This document shows, piece after piece, positions 6,125 to 14,199 of a stretch of 14,199 nt of DNA. Below the pieces are notes generated by a model, which did not search any database, had not been told where the DNA came from, and saw nothing but the letters and a program-made list of their open reading frames with translations. Source of the stretch: Clostridium sp. (GTDB lineage Bacteria > Bacillota > Clostridia > Clostridiales > Clostridiaceae); contig JAHAIU010000063.1 in assembly GCA_018372555.1 (NCBI GenBank), positions 1-14,199 of the forward strand, in the 5' to 3' direction. The translations under genes and the position numbers were made by a program. Numbering within the stretch: position 1 is the stretch's first letter; every line of letters begins with the position of its first letter.

Positions 6125-6382
6125 CAGTATTTTTTAACAAACTCCCACATATCCTTAATTCCATAAGATTTTTTACAACAATAATACAATTATTTTCCAA
6201 TATTAAAAATAAATCTTCAATAACCACCTTAAAAAGACTTTAAATTCTTCTTAACCCCATTAATTAATTCTATCTAAAAGATTAACCATATAATAAATAT
6301 AAGATTTAATTAATATAACTCCTCAATAATCCTCTAAAACCACCTTAAAACCTTCTTAAGTCTTCGCAATCCAAACCTTATT

Positions 6383-6411
6383 AAAATAAAGAAACTCAGC
6401 AAAAGCTGAGT
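6383..6411 (-). terminator. Terminator after PBP2
   Basis: On the minus strand ACTCAGC (6405-6411) pairs with GCTGAGT (6394-6400) over a TTTT loop, followed by TTTCTTTATTTT. It lies about 47 nt past the PBP2 stop and closes the maf-radC-mreBCD-PBP2 operon. The stem is the same as that of the minE terminator. Confidence 0.9.
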
Positions 6412-6457
6412 CCCAAAACTTAATATCATAATTTCAAATAAATTATTCCCTTAATTG

Positions 6458-9388
6458 TTAATTACTAGTAGCATCTATCTTTATACTATCATCTTTATTA
6501 TCCTTAAGAGGTGAATCTTGAACATACTTTCTAAAGGATTCTGATTTTGATGCATAAGATGGATCTAATTCTAATAACTCCTCTTTAAAGAAAGCTTCAT
6601 AAATCGCCTTATGAATAGTTGCACCTTCACTACCTCTTTTACCATCATAGATAGTTGAGAATATAGCTATCTTAGGATCATCTAATGGTGCAAAACTAAT
6701 ATAGTTACCATAAGCTAATCTACCTTGAATAGTATAATTCTCATCTGTACTAAAATCGGCAGTACCAGTTTTACCTGCAACCTTTATAGGGAAGTTTCCA
6801 AAACTAGTATATGCAGTACCATTACTTGGGCTAGTATTAACTCTATACATACCATCTTTTACAGCTTGTAAGTATTCTTCTGGTATATCTAATTCATCTA
6901 CTAGCTCAGGTTTGTATTCCTTTATTACTTCTCCTGTTGGAGTTGTAATCTTATCTACAACACTTACCTTATACCTCTTACCACCACTAGCTAAAGTAGC
7001 TACATAATTAGCCATCTGTACAGGCGTAACATTATTCATACCTTGCCCTATAGCACTAGATATAATTTGACCTGGTGTCTTAATTTGAACTGCTTGGTTG
7101 TTTATTATATAAAAGGCTATAGCATCTGATATTACCCCTGCTTCCTCATTAATATCTACACTTCTTTTTTGTGATGTCTCAACTACTGCACTCTTAAATT
7201 GAGGAGAAATATCCATTATATTTTTAATATATGGTATTAAACTTTCTGCAAACTTAGTATTATCTGTTATTTCTTCATCAGTTCCAACCTTCTCCAAAGC
7301 TGCTTTCATCTCATTTTTTAATGCAGTTTTTGCTTCTTTTAAATCATCTGGATCACTTTCATTATCTTCTATATCTAATGGAACAAAGGAATAACGATAA
7401 TAGACTCCCTTTTGTAATGCCTCTACAATCTCATACATAGGAGTATCTACAAACTGTGTTTTCCATGATTCAAAATTATATACTTGCCCAAAGTTTTCTT
7501 CTATTTGAATACCTGTTGACAAACTCTTTTCTGTTTGTTCCTCTGGAGCTACACCAAGCCCAAACTTCCATGCATAATGTGCCAAAGTATCTAATGACTC
7601 AATATTCTCACCAGTATTCTTATATAATCTATAACCTAGTTCATAAAAATAATAGTTTGATGAAACTTGTAGTGCTTTTCTTAAATCAGTTGCCCCATTT
7701 GCTTGGCCTTCAAAGTTTTTTAATATCATTCCTGGTAATTCATCTTTACTCCAAGTTCCATTAGTATCCATCATAACTTCATCTTCAGTTACTACACCCT
7801 CCATTAATCCTGCTATTGCTGTAAGTGGTTTGAATGTAGAACCTGGAGGTAGCAATCCTTGTGTTGCATAGTTAAAGAATTTTTTAGGATAAGCATCTAT
7901 ACCATCTGTTCTTTTTCCTGTATCTTCATTCATAGGAAATAAATCTTCTATATCCCCAGTAGCTCCAGTCTTTTGCATATATTCTTTTGCAAAAGCATCT
8001 ATATCAGGATCAAAGTATTCTTGTGATAATTCATCAGTAAGTTTTCCTGGAATTGAAAATACATTTGGATCATAATCCGGGTAACTTGCCATAGCTATTA
8101 CTCTTCCTGTATTTACTTCTATAGCTACTACAGCACCCCTAGTTGCATTAGGAGCTATACTACTTCTTACTCTTTCTAGTGTATCCTTCAAAGCTTGCTC
8201 AGCTGCATACTGTACATTCTTATCTATAGTTAAGTGAACATTATTCCCTGGATAAGAATCTAGTCTAAATAATTCTTCTGTAACTCTACCCTTAGAGTTT
8301 ACTTTAACAGTAGTTCCACCTTTAACACCCTTTAACTCACTTTCAAAGGCTGATTCTATACCAGCAACACCAATTAAATCTGAAGAAGCATCATATCCTC
8401 TTAACTCATAATTAGTTTCTTTAGAAGAATCTATTGAAGATAGATATCCTAAAGTACTAGATGCTAAATTATTATAAGGATAGTATCTAATTGGTTCTAT
8501 ACTAACATCTATACCTGGCAAATCATTTAATTTTTGATAAACTATAAATGCAGTATCTTGTTTAATATTTTCAGCAATAGTAACCGCTCTATATCCTTTA
8601 AAGCTTTGCATTTTTATAGCATCTTTAACAACAATATATTGTCTTACCTCTTTAAGGGAATATTTAGTTAATAGTTCATCCAGAATCTCCTTACCAGACA
8701 TCTCATCATATTTTTCATTATAAGCCTCAAGCCTAGCCTCATAAGCCTTATTAGTTTCTCCTTCTTCTTGAACTGGAACTGGATTTACGAGTTCTTGAAG
8801 GTCATATATTTTAATAAGTTTATAAAAAGTTTCCTCTGGTGAAAGTTTAAGTAGCTCTTTATCTACTAAAGCTATTTCATAATCAGTAAAATCCGATTCC
8901 TTATCTTCAAACTCAGCCTTCTCTATTTCCTCATTAAGACCTCTATCTCTTTTAAACCTTACTTCAACTATTTTCTTAGTGTCAGAGTCATCAGTTTTAA
9001 AGTCAAAATAGAACTTACCGTTACTATCTAACTTTAACAATAAATCATCTTGAAATTCTTCACCATTTTCAGATAAAATCTTAAAAACATTACTCATAGT
9101 CTCATAAAAGTTTTCATTTTCATCATTTGGCTTAGTATATGTTAAGTTATATGTTTGGATATTAGTAGCTAATATATTACCTTCACTATCATATATCTTA
9201 CCTCTTGGAGCTGCTTCAGATATAAGTCTTGTAGAGCTAATATCCGCTCTTTCCTTATAATCTGCATGCTTATATATTTGGAGGTAAACTAGTCTTGAAA
9301 GTATAGTAGTAAAAAGCACTATCATTATAATATTTAAAACAAAAAACCTAGAAATTTTCTTCTTTTTTTTCGGTTTATTTACTATCAT
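6458..9388 (-). CDS. mrdA: Class B penicillin-binding protein 2 (elongation transpeptidase)
   Basis: A 976-residue class B PBP that cross-links lateral-wall peptidoglycan as partner of RodA. A basic N-terminus (KPKKKKK) precedes one membrane anchor (about 14-38). The PBP dimerisation/pedestal domain follows (PRGKIYDSEGNILATN at 61-76 to about 380), then the transpeptidase domain. Its active-site motifs are STFK (517-520, nucleophile S517), SSN (576-578) and KTGT (873-876). It is far longer than E. coli PBP2 (about 630 residues). Extra sequence lies in the pedestal (about 90-265, charged and helical), between the ASYPDYDPN strand (434-442) and STFK, and between SSN and KTG (nearly 300 residues apart, roughly twice the E. 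coli spacing; about 620-765 is the likely insert). The ATG overlaps the mreD stop as ATGA and follows GGAGG (9394-9398). pbpA would be an equally acceptable symbol. Confidence 0.95.
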   Translation of the reverse strand: MIVNKPKKKKKISRFFVLNIIMIVLFTTILSRLVYLQIYKHADYKERADISSTRLISEAAPRGKIYDSEGNILATNIQTYNLTYTKPNDENENFYETMSNVFKILSENGEEFQDDLLLKLDSNGKFYFDFKTDDSDTKKIVEVRFKRDRGLNEEIEKAEFEDKESDFTDYEIALVDKELLKLSPEETFYKLIKIYDLQELVNPVPVQEEGETNKAYEARLEAYNEKYDEMSGKEILDELLTKYSLKEVRQYIVVKDAIKMQSFKGYRAVTIAENIKQDTAFIVYQKLNDLPGIDVSIEPIRYYPYNNLASSTLGYLSSIDSSKETNYELRGYDASSDLIGVAGIESAFESELKGVKGGTTVKVNSKGRVTEELFRLDSYPGNNVHLTIDKNVQYAAEQALKDTLERVRSSIAPNATRGAVVAIEVNTGRVIAMASYPDYDPNVFSIPGKLTDELSQEYFDPDIDAFAKEYMQKTGATGDIEDLFPMNEDTGKRTDGIDAYPKKFFNYATQGLLPPGSTFKPLTAIAGLMEGVVTEDEVMMDTNGTWSKDELPGMILKNFEGQANGATDLRKALQVSSNYYFYELGYRLYKNTGENIESLDTLAHYAWKFGLGVAPEEQTEKSLSTGIQIEENFGQVYNFESWKTQFVDTPMYEIVEALQKGVYYRYSFVPLDIEDNESDPDDLKEAKTALKNEMKAALEKVGTDEEITDNTKFAESLIPYIKNIMDISPQFKSAVVETSQKRSVDINEEAGVISDAIAFYIINNQAVQIKTPGQIISSAIGQGMNNVTPVQMANYVATLASGGKRYKVSVVDKITTPTGEVIKEYKPELVDELDIPEEYLQAVKDGMYRVNTSPSNGTAYTSFGNFPIKVAGKTGTADFSTDENYTIQGRLAYGNYISFAPLDDPKIAIFSTIYDGKRGSEGATIHKAIYEAFFKEELLELDPSYASKSESFRKYVQDSPLKDNKDDSIKIDATSN

Positions 9389-9876
9389 TTAAACCTCCAC
9401 GACTTCTTTTTATCATTATTATCATAAAGTCTTAAAACAAAATTATACCCTAGAAACATAACAACAGCATTATAGATTGATGAATAAATACCTATTGTTC
9501 CATTAACAGTTTTATCAGCTAACTTTAATATTAAGGCTATAGCAAAAACTTTTAATAATGATAAGAACACTATAGATATAACAGGTATTAGTTTCTTTTC
9601 TCTATATATGTTTTCACCTATAATTGCTGCTAGTAGGCATAAAAGCATATTTATAAGAGAGTTTACTCCAAAACCATTATAAAAAAATATATCTTGTAGT
9701 AACCCTGAAGTTACCCCTATAATAACAGCTTCTTTTCTTCCATAAATAATTGAATAAGCTATTGCAAATGTGAAAATCAAAGTTGGGTAAGCACCTTTTA
9801 TAGAAAAGAAAGGCATAAGAGAGTTATCTAATATTAAAAGTAATAACGAAATTAAAATTAAAATCCACTTCTTCAT
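9385..9876 (-). CDS. mreD: MreD, rod-shape membrane protein
   Basis: A 163-residue, highly hydrophobic protein with about five to six membrane segments, the usual size and make-up of MreD. MreD joins MreC and the RodA-PBP2 synthase in the elongasome, although its biochemical role is not settled. The segment GLLQDIFFYNGFGVNSL (59-75) is typical of the family. Identification also rests on its position between mreC and PBP2. The ATG at 9876 is 10 nt after the mreC stop, with GAGGG (9883-9887) as ribosome binding site. The stop overlaps the PBP2 start by 4 nt, implying translational coupling. Confidence 0.93.
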   Translation of the reverse strand: MKKWILILISLLLLILDNSLMPFFSIKGAYPTLIFTFAIAYSIIYGRKEAVIIGVTSGLLQDIFFYNGFGVNSLINMLLCLLAAIIGENIYREKKLIPVISIVFLSLLKVFAIALILKLADKTVNGTIGIYSSIYNAVVMFLGYNFVLRLYDNNDKKKSWRFK

Positions 9877-9886
9877 AAACTACCCT

Positions 9887-10738
9887 CTAATTCTCATATT
9901 TTACTTCCCTAGTTTCTGTAGGAATAATAACAAATAAATCCTCAAGATTACTAAAGTCAACATATGGCTTTACTATTGCAGTTTTCATAACTCTAATATC
10001 ATCTGTTTCTACTGACACTACTTCACCAATTCTGACTTCCTTAGGATAAATCTGTCCAAGCCCTGAAGTTAATATAACATCTCCTTCTTTTATATCAGAA
10101 TTAACAGGTAAGTTTGTAACCTTAGTTAACCCATCATTACTACGTGTTACATATCCTTCTAATATACCTGTAGTTTCTCTAGTACTACTTACCATAACAG
10201 ATACAGCTATGTTTTCACTTAATAAGCTTTCGACTATCGCCCAATTAGATCCTGTACTGGTAACCTGTCCCACAAGACCTTTATCAGCAACTACTACCAT
10301 ACCTTTTTTAAGCCCATCATTTTCACCCTTATTTATAACATATCCTTGAGTATAACTTTCTCCGCTATATCCTATAATTTCACATCCAATATATTCATAA
10401 CTGTTTTTAGAATCTGCAAAGTTAAGTACTTCTCTTAACCTATCATTTTCTTCCTTAAGCTTATCATACTCTAATAACTTATTTTTAAGTTCAATATTTT
10501 CCTTTATTAACTCTTTATTTTCATCTTTTACTTCTGAGAAATTAAGAAAAAAGTCTAAAGTTTGTTTTACTTTATCACTAATAGAGTAAACAACTTTTTG
10601 CAATGGATTTATTGTACTACCTGCACCACTTGATAGAGCACCTTTACTATCACTATTAACTGTGTAAATAATTATTCCTAAAAAGGCAACTGACAGCACT
10701 ATTACAGTTACTGCCAGTTTATTCTTAAAGAGCTTCAT
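9887..10738 (-). CDS. mreC: MreC, rod-shape scaffold protein
   Basis: A 283-residue bitopic membrane protein with a short cytoplasmic N-terminus, one membrane segment (about 8-26), a coiled coil (about 68-106, with repeated Leu/Lys/Glu) and a C-terminal extracytoplasmic beta-barrel domain (about 115-275, including GYSGESYTQGYVINKG and KKGMVVVADKGLVGQV). MreC dimers bind PBP2 and link it to MreB filaments, activating the RodA-PBP2 pair. The ATG overlaps the mreB stop (TAATG), so the two are translationally coupled. The ribosome binding site must lie inside the end of mreB (GAGGTCAA region). Confidence 0.95.
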   Translation of the reverse strand: MKLFKNKLAVTVIVLSVAFLGIIIYTVNSDSKGALSSGAGSTINPLQKVVYSISDKVKQTLDFFLNFSEVKDENKELIKENIELKNKLLEYDKLKEENDRLREVLNFADSKNSYEYIGCEIIGYSGESYTQGYVINKGENDGLKKGMVVVADKGLVGQVTSTGSNWAIVESLLSENIAVSVMVSSTRETTGILEGYVTRSNDGLTKVTNLPVNSDIKEGDVILTSGLGQIYPKEVRIGEVVSVETDDIRVMKTAIVKPYVDFSNLEDLFVIIPTETREVKYEN

Positions 10739-11757
10739 TATTGACCTCTTTGAGTTCTACTTAGTTCATCAAAATTATCTAATGCTTTTCCTGCTCCTAA
10801 AACAACACAATCAAGTGGTGATTCTGCAATGTGAACAGGCATATTTGTTTCATAGTTAATTAGTGAATCTAATCCTCTAAGTAAAGCTCCGCCACCAGCT
10901 AACATTATTCCTTTTTCCATTATGTCTGATGCTAATTCAGGTGGTGTCTTTTCTAAAGTTGTCTTAATTGATTCTATGATAGCATAAACAGGTTCCTTTA
11001 ATGCTTCTCTAATTTGATCTTCTGAAACTTTAACAGTCTTTGGAAGACCAGTTATCATATCTCTTCCCTTTATGTCCATTTCTCTTACTTCATCATCTAC
11101 CTTATAAGCTGAACCTAATTCCATCTTTACTTGTTCTGCTGTTCTTTCACCTATCATTAAGTTAAATTCTTTCTTTATATAAGCGATAATTGCTTGGTCT
11201 AATTCATCTCCAGCAACTCTTAATGATTTGCTTGTAACTATTCCCCCTAAAGAAATTATAGCTACTTCTGTAGTTCCTCCACCGATATCAACTATCATGC
11301 TACCAGTAGGCTCTCCTACAGGAAGTCCAGCTCCAATAGCTGCAGCCATTGGCTCTTCCATTAAAACTACATCTCTAGCTCCAGCAAACTTTGCTGCTTC
11401 TTCTATAGCTCTTCTTTCAACTTCTGTTACACCTGATGGATAGCATACTATTATTCTTGGGCTAGTAAAGGCACTTTTGCTAGCAACCTTTTCTATTAAT
11501 TTCTTAAGCATTGTTTGTGCTATATCAAAATCCGCTATAACCCCATCTTTTAATGGTCTAATAGCAATTATATTTCCTGGAGTTCTTCCTATCATTAATT
11601 TAGCTTCAGCACCTACTGCTAAAGGTTTTCTAGTTGTACTATTTATTGCTACAACTGAAGGTTCACTTAAAACTACACCTTTACCTTTTACAAAAACAAG
11701 CGTATTTGCTGTTCCTAAATCTATTCCCATATCCTTATTACTACTGAAAAATCCCAT
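10738..11757 (-). CDS. mreB: MreB, actin-like shape-determining protein
   Basis: A 339-residue bacterial actin that forms membrane-bound filaments directing lateral-wall synthesis. The actin-fold nucleotide motifs are clear: phosphate-1 GIDLGTANT (11-19), phosphate-2 VDIGGGTTE (156-164) and the adenosine motif LAGGGALLRG (286-295). EEPMAAAIGAGLP (134-146) is the usual connecting segment. Length and ends agree with MreB rather than Mbl, though paralogues elsewhere in the genome cannot be ruled out. The ATG at 11757 follows AAGGGG (11765-11770) with 7 nt spacing. It starts 17 nt after radC, so it belongs to the maf-radC operon. Confidence 0.97.
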   Translation of the reverse strand: MGFFSSNKDMGIDLGTANTLVFVKGKGVVLSEPSVVAINSTTRKPLAVGAEAKLMIGRTPGNIIAIRPLKDGVIADFDIAQTMLKKLIEKVASKSAFTSPRIIVCYPSGVTEVERRAIEEAAKFAGARDVVLMEEPMAAAIGAGLPVGEPTGSMIVDIGGGTTEVAIISLGGIVTSKSLRVAGDELDQAIIAYIKKEFNLMIGERTAEQVKMELGSAYKVDDEVREMDIKGRDMITGLPKTVKVSEDQIREALKEPVYAIIESIKTTLEKTPPELASDIMEKGIMLAGGGALLRGLDSLINYETNMPVHIAESPLDCVVLGAGKALDNFDELSRTQRGQ

Positions 11758-11774
11758 TTGAATTCCCCTTTCGT

Positions 11775-12461
11775 TTATATTATTCCTTTTTCTTTCAAAC
11801 TTATATACTGATTTTTTCCAATTATTAAATGATCTAATAGATCAATTCCTATTATCTTACCACATTCTTTTAACCTAATCGTTATATCAATATCCTCCTT
11901 ACTTGGAGTTGGATCCCCTGAAGGATGATTATGACAAACTATTATACTAGAACTACTTCTTTTAAGAGCTTCTTTAAAAATCTCCCTTGGATGAACTATT
12001 GAAGTATTTAAACTTCCAACAAAGACATCCTTTAGTCCTATTATGTTATTCTTAGTGTCTAGCATTACTAATTTTAAAACCTCTTGTTTTAAAAACACCA
12101 TATCCTTCATTAAAATTTTTGCTATATCATTTGGAGAAGAAATTTTATCTCTTTCCTTAAGTAAAACGGCTTTACTTATTCTCCTAACTAATTCTCCTAC
12201 AGCTAAAATTTGACTAGCCTTTTTATTTTTAATACCTTTTATCCTAGTTATTTCTTCAATACCAGCATCTAATAAACCTTCTAGTCCATCTAATTCAGAT
12301 ATTATTCGATTGCTTAAAGTGATTATATTTTCCTCTTTAGTCCCTGTCCTTAAAATAATTGCAAGAAGTTCTGCATTATTTAAAGATTCAGGTCCACTTA
12401 TTAAGAGCTTTTCTACAGGTCTTTCCTCTTCTGGCATATCTATAACTTTAATATTACTCAT
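11775..12461 (-). CDS. radC: RadC family JAB/JAMM-motif protein
   Basis: A 228-residue RadC (UPF0758) protein. The N-terminal part (about 15-100) contains a helix-hairpin-helix-like segment (ITRIKGIKNKKASQILA, 71-87). The C-terminal JAMM-type metal domain has E160 in HPREIF, then H177-N-H179-P, and S187 to D190, a complete set of metal ligands. The historical link to DNA repair has been withdrawn for the E. coli protein, and the true role is unknown. The start is ATG at 12461 because GAGGTG (12466-12471) sits just upstream. A longer reading from a TTG at 12473 would translate the ribosome binding site itself. It lies 45 nt after maf and 17 nt before mreB. Confidence 0.94.
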   Translation of the reverse strand: MSNIKVIDMPEEERPVEKLLISGPESLNNAELLAIILRTGTKEENIITLSNRIISELDGLEGLLDAGIEEITRIKGIKNKKASQILAVGELVRRISKAVLLKERDKISSPNDIAKILMKDMVFLKQEVLKLVMLDTKNNIIGLKDVFVGSLNTSIVHPREIFKEALKRSSSSIIVCHNHPSGDPTPSKEDIDITIRLKECGKIIGIDLLDHLIIGKNQYISLKEKGII

Positions 12462-12506
12462 TTCACACCTCAAAATTGTAATTTATTATAAATATTGCCA
12501 AATTGC

Positions 12507-13076
12507 CTATTCCTTAATCTTTTTAAGCATTTTATTTAAAAGGTTCAATGGTAATCCCACTACATTATAGTAGCATCCATTTATACCCTCAACAAACACT
12601 CCTCCAAAGCCTTGAATTCCATAAGCTCCAGCTTTATCTAGTGGCTCTCCAGTTTTTATGTAATCTCTTATTTCCTCATCTGATAAATTAGATATTCTAA
12701 CTTCAGTATAAAGAGAAGCTTCCTCTATCTTATTATTGTACATATTTATAAGTACTATACCTGAATATACTCTATGAGTTTTACCACTTAGATTTTGTAA
12801 CATATTATAGGCATCTTCTTCATTTTTAGGTTTTCCTAAAATCTTATCTTCTAGTACAACTATTGTATCTCCTGCAATTATTATTGCATTTTCTTGAAGA
12901 CATTCTTTAGTGCTTAAAGCTTTTCCTTTAGCTAAATTTATTACATATTCTTCAACATTTCCATTAAAAGCAACAGAATCCTCATCAAAATCACTTACTA
13001 ATATTTCAAAGTCATCTACTATCCTATGTAATAATTCTTGTCTTCTTAAAGATCCAGAAGCTAATACATATTTCAA
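12507..13076 (-). CDS. maf: Maf-family nucleotide pyrophosphatase
   Basis: A 189-residue Maf protein, a house-cleaning enzyme that hydrolyses non-canonical or pyrimidine nucleoside triphosphates to monophosphates. Motifs are the opening LASGSLRRQELL (5-16), GDTIV (69-73) with the catalytic aspartate D70, GKPKNEEDAYNMLQNLSGKTHRVYSG (split, 81-106) and GEPLDKAGAYGIQG (143-156) with YYNVVGLPL (169-177). These fit the dTTP/UTP type (YhdE) more than YceF. I chose a TTG start at 13076: it yields MKYVLASGS, the family's normal beginning, and the AGGAAGTG in front then has correct spacing. A GTG at 13085 would add three residues but lies inside that ribosome binding site. It is probably the first gene of the mre operon. 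Confidence 0.94.
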   Translation of the reverse strand: MKYVLASGSLRRQELLHRIVDDFEILVSDFDEDSVAFNGNVEEYVINLAKGKALSTKECLQENAIIIAGDTIVVLEDKILGKPKNEEDAYNMLQNLSGKTHRVYSGIVLINMYNNKIEEASLYTEVRISNLSDEEIRDYIKTGEPLDKAGAYGIQGFGGVFVEGINGCYYNVVGLPLNLLNKMLKKIKE

Positions 13077-13282
13077 ACTTATCACTTCCTAAATTGTGCA
13101 TATTTTTAGTCTCTACAAAAGGTTTAACTAAAACACAAAAATAAAGACAAAGATATTTGTTCTTACCTTATATCTAATATAGTTTATCATTATATAAGCT
13201 TTGAAACAAGTAGCTTTGCCTCTCTTTATTCAATTTTTATTTAATTGTAATAGTTTTGTTATTTTTTTTTAATACGACACTT
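13077..13282 (-). other. Spacer ahead of the maf-mre operon
   Basis: About 206 nt, AT-rich. A TATAAT on the minus strand (13189-13194) and a TATATT further on could serve as -10 elements for the maf operon, but no matching -35 is convincing. No T-run-backed hairpin was found after the SPOR protein gene, so readthrough into maf is possible. Confidence 0.35.
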
Positions 13283-13984
13283 TTATACTTTTATTTTGCT
13301 TAGTACTGAATAAATATATTCTAACTCAGCTGCTATATTTTCCTTGCCAATATTTTCATTTAACGTATCTATATGTGCCTTATATTCTTTTAATATTTCT
13401 ACTTTTTCCCCTTCAGATAATTCTGGAAGTTCTTTAGACCAAATTTTAAAATCATTAGTATTAACTTCCTTAACATCATCCTTTTTTGCAGTATTTAATA
13501 TTTCTAAATATCCTTCTGTAATTGCAAGTATTTGTCCTTCAACTTCATTATTTTTATCTAATGGTAAATTTACTTTGATTGCCTCAACACCATTTCCTTT
13601 TAATCCTTCAATAACCTCACTACTATCTGCTTCCTTTGTTATTCCTGCTATTACTCTATACTTTCCATCTGAATCTTTTGCAATAAAAGAATCGTAGTCT
13701 GAAGGAATCTTTCCTAAAACTTGCTTTGCATTCTCTTCTTTAGAGAAGTATCCACATTGAATTAAAGAGTAATTTTCAATTTCTTCCTCTTTATTACTTA
13801 CGTTCTCATCTATAGGGATTTTAGCATCTGTAGCTTTCAATTTATTTAAGTCAGGAATAATTTTAAGTAACAGCCAAGCTGCTATTAAACCTATAGCAAC
13901 AGCTGATAGAGTAGTTATCATTAAAGAAGTCAAAAGGTTCGCTCCATGATTCTTCCTTTTGTAATTATACTTTGTGTACTTCAT
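13283..13984 (-). CDS. SPOR-domain membrane protein
   Basis: A 233-residue bitopic protein with a basic N-terminus (MKYTKYNYKRKNHG), one membrane segment (about 18-43) and an extracytoplasmic region. Residues about 70-140 (YSLIQCGYFSKEENAKQVL, then KYRVIAGI) match the SPOR fold, which in characterised proteins binds glycan strands lacking stem peptides, often at division septa. The C-terminal 90 residues are charged, helical and unassigned. The ATG at 13984 is preceded by a GAGGGGG-type site. The location next to maf and the mre genes suits a wall or division role, but a direct part in the elongasome is inference. It is separated from maf by about 200 nt and may be transcribed on its own. Confidence 0.8.
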   Translation of the reverse strand: MKYTKYNYKRKNHGANLLTSLMITTLSAVAIGLIAAWLLLKIIPDLNKLKATDAKIPIDENVSNKEEEIENYSLIQCGYFSKEENAKQVLGKIPSDYDSFIAKDSDGKYRVIAGITKEADSSEVIEGLKGNGVEAIKVNLPLDKNNEVEGQILAITEGYLEILNTAKKDDVKEVNTNDFKIWSKELPELSEGEKVEILKEYKAHIDTLNENIGKENIAAELEYIYSVLSKIKV

Positions 13985-14100
13985 TTTACCATCCCCCTCT
14001 TTCTATACTTATATATATTCCTAGTGCTCTTATTATATTCATTATGTAAAACAAAAAAATTAAAAGTTAAAGTAAAATTAAAACTATAAAATAGAAAGAT

Positions 14101-14150
14101 GGAGCTGTCGCAATAGTGGATAAAAAAATCCGCTAGCGATAGCTCCTTTT
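14101..14150. terminator. Long hairpin, probable bidirectional terminator
   Basis: GGAGCTGTCGC (14101-14111) pairs with GCGATAGCTCC (14136-14146), with one G-T pair. After a two-A bulge, TAGTGGAT (14114-14121) pairs with ATCCGCTA (14128-14135), with one more G-T pair, around an A6 loop. On the plus strand it is followed by TTTT; on the minus strand by ATCTTTCTATTTT. On the minus strand it would end a gene lying beyond the right edge of the window and insulate the SPOR protein gene. Confidence 0.7.
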
Positions 14151-14199
14151 CTATAATATCATAAACTTTATTACACATTTTATGATAGAAATAAACTTT

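Larger units (their letters stand above)
6039..6457 (-). other. Spacer between PBP2 and minC
   Basis: About 420 nt with no gene. It contains the PBP2 terminator (near 6400) and the minC promoter (6095-6124). Between them, 6121-6380 is extremely skewed: about 55 C to 7 G on the plus strand. A 13-base direct repeat, AACCACCTTAAAA, occurs at 6222-6234 and 6338-6350 and is part of a longer degenerate duplication that also includes CTTCTTAA (6247-6254 and 6352-6359). No stable hairpin is evident in that stretch. Confidence 0.6.

Noticed and set aside
6222..6350. CRISPR-like or iteron array in the PBP2-minC spacer
   Set aside because: There are only two degenerate copies at irregular spacing and no replication gene nearby.
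11228..11761. Plus-strand reading frames opposite mreB
   Set aside because: They are antisense shadows of a highly conserved gene with biased codon use; no ribosome binding sites precede them.
12471..12473. TTG start for radC
   Set aside because: It would translate the GAGGTG ribosome binding site that clearly serves the ATG at 12461.
13083..13085. GTG start for maf
   Set aside because: It lies within the ribosome binding site. The TTG nine bases later gives the family-typical MKYVLAS beginning with good spacing.
13981..14178. 65-codon minus-strand reading frame overlapping the SPOR gene start
   Set aside because: It runs straight through the long hairpin at 14101-14146, has no suitable ribosome binding site and its composition is not protein-like.

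Overview
The window looks like a chromosomal piece of a low-GC Firmicute, most likely a Clostridium sensu stricto. The evidence is the very AT-rich spacers, strong GGAGG-type ribosome binding sites, TTG/GTG starts, and the gene order maf-radC-mreB-mreC-mreD-PBP2 followed by minC-minD-minE and rodA, an arrangement known from clostridia. The species cannot be fixed from the sequence alone.

Most of the window (about 2.7-14.2 kb) is on the minus strand and forms a cell-shape and division-site cluster. Read in transcription order it contains a SPOR-domain membrane protein (13984-13283); maf, radC, mreB, mreC, mreD and a very large class B penicillin-binding protein (13076-6458), packed with gaps of 45, 17, -1, 10 and -4 nt and closed by an intrinsic terminator near 6400; minC, minD and minE (6038-4100), closed by a terminator with the same stem sequence near 4040; and rodA (3840-2704) as a separate unit. 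MreB/C/D, RodA and PBP2 together make the elongasome that builds the lateral wall. MinC/D/E restrict FtsZ ring assembly to mid-cell. Maf and RadC are conserved passengers of this locus.

The left 2.4 kb is different. Three plus-strand genes, opposite in direction to everything else, encode a small membrane-anchored protein of unknown function, a HIT-like protein with two Cys pairs, and a protein with a signal peptide and a C-terminal membrane anchor. The first two form a tight pair. The third has its own promoter region, which is recognisably a second copy of the sequence in front of the first gene. A good terminator follows at 2216-2251. Related ATTCAG palindromes lie at both edges of this block (1-20 and 2404-2428), so it may be an accessory insertion.

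Between that block and the end of rodA lies the most unusual object in the window: a 199-nt, nearly end-to-end imperfect inverted repeat (2476-2674). It has perfect 14-bp ends, about 40% G+C in very AT-rich surroundings, and two copies of the same purine-rich internal loop spaced about 37 nt apart. It may be a MITE-like repeat, a structured non-coding RNA, or both. A loose extra copy of its end motif lies at 2371-2386.
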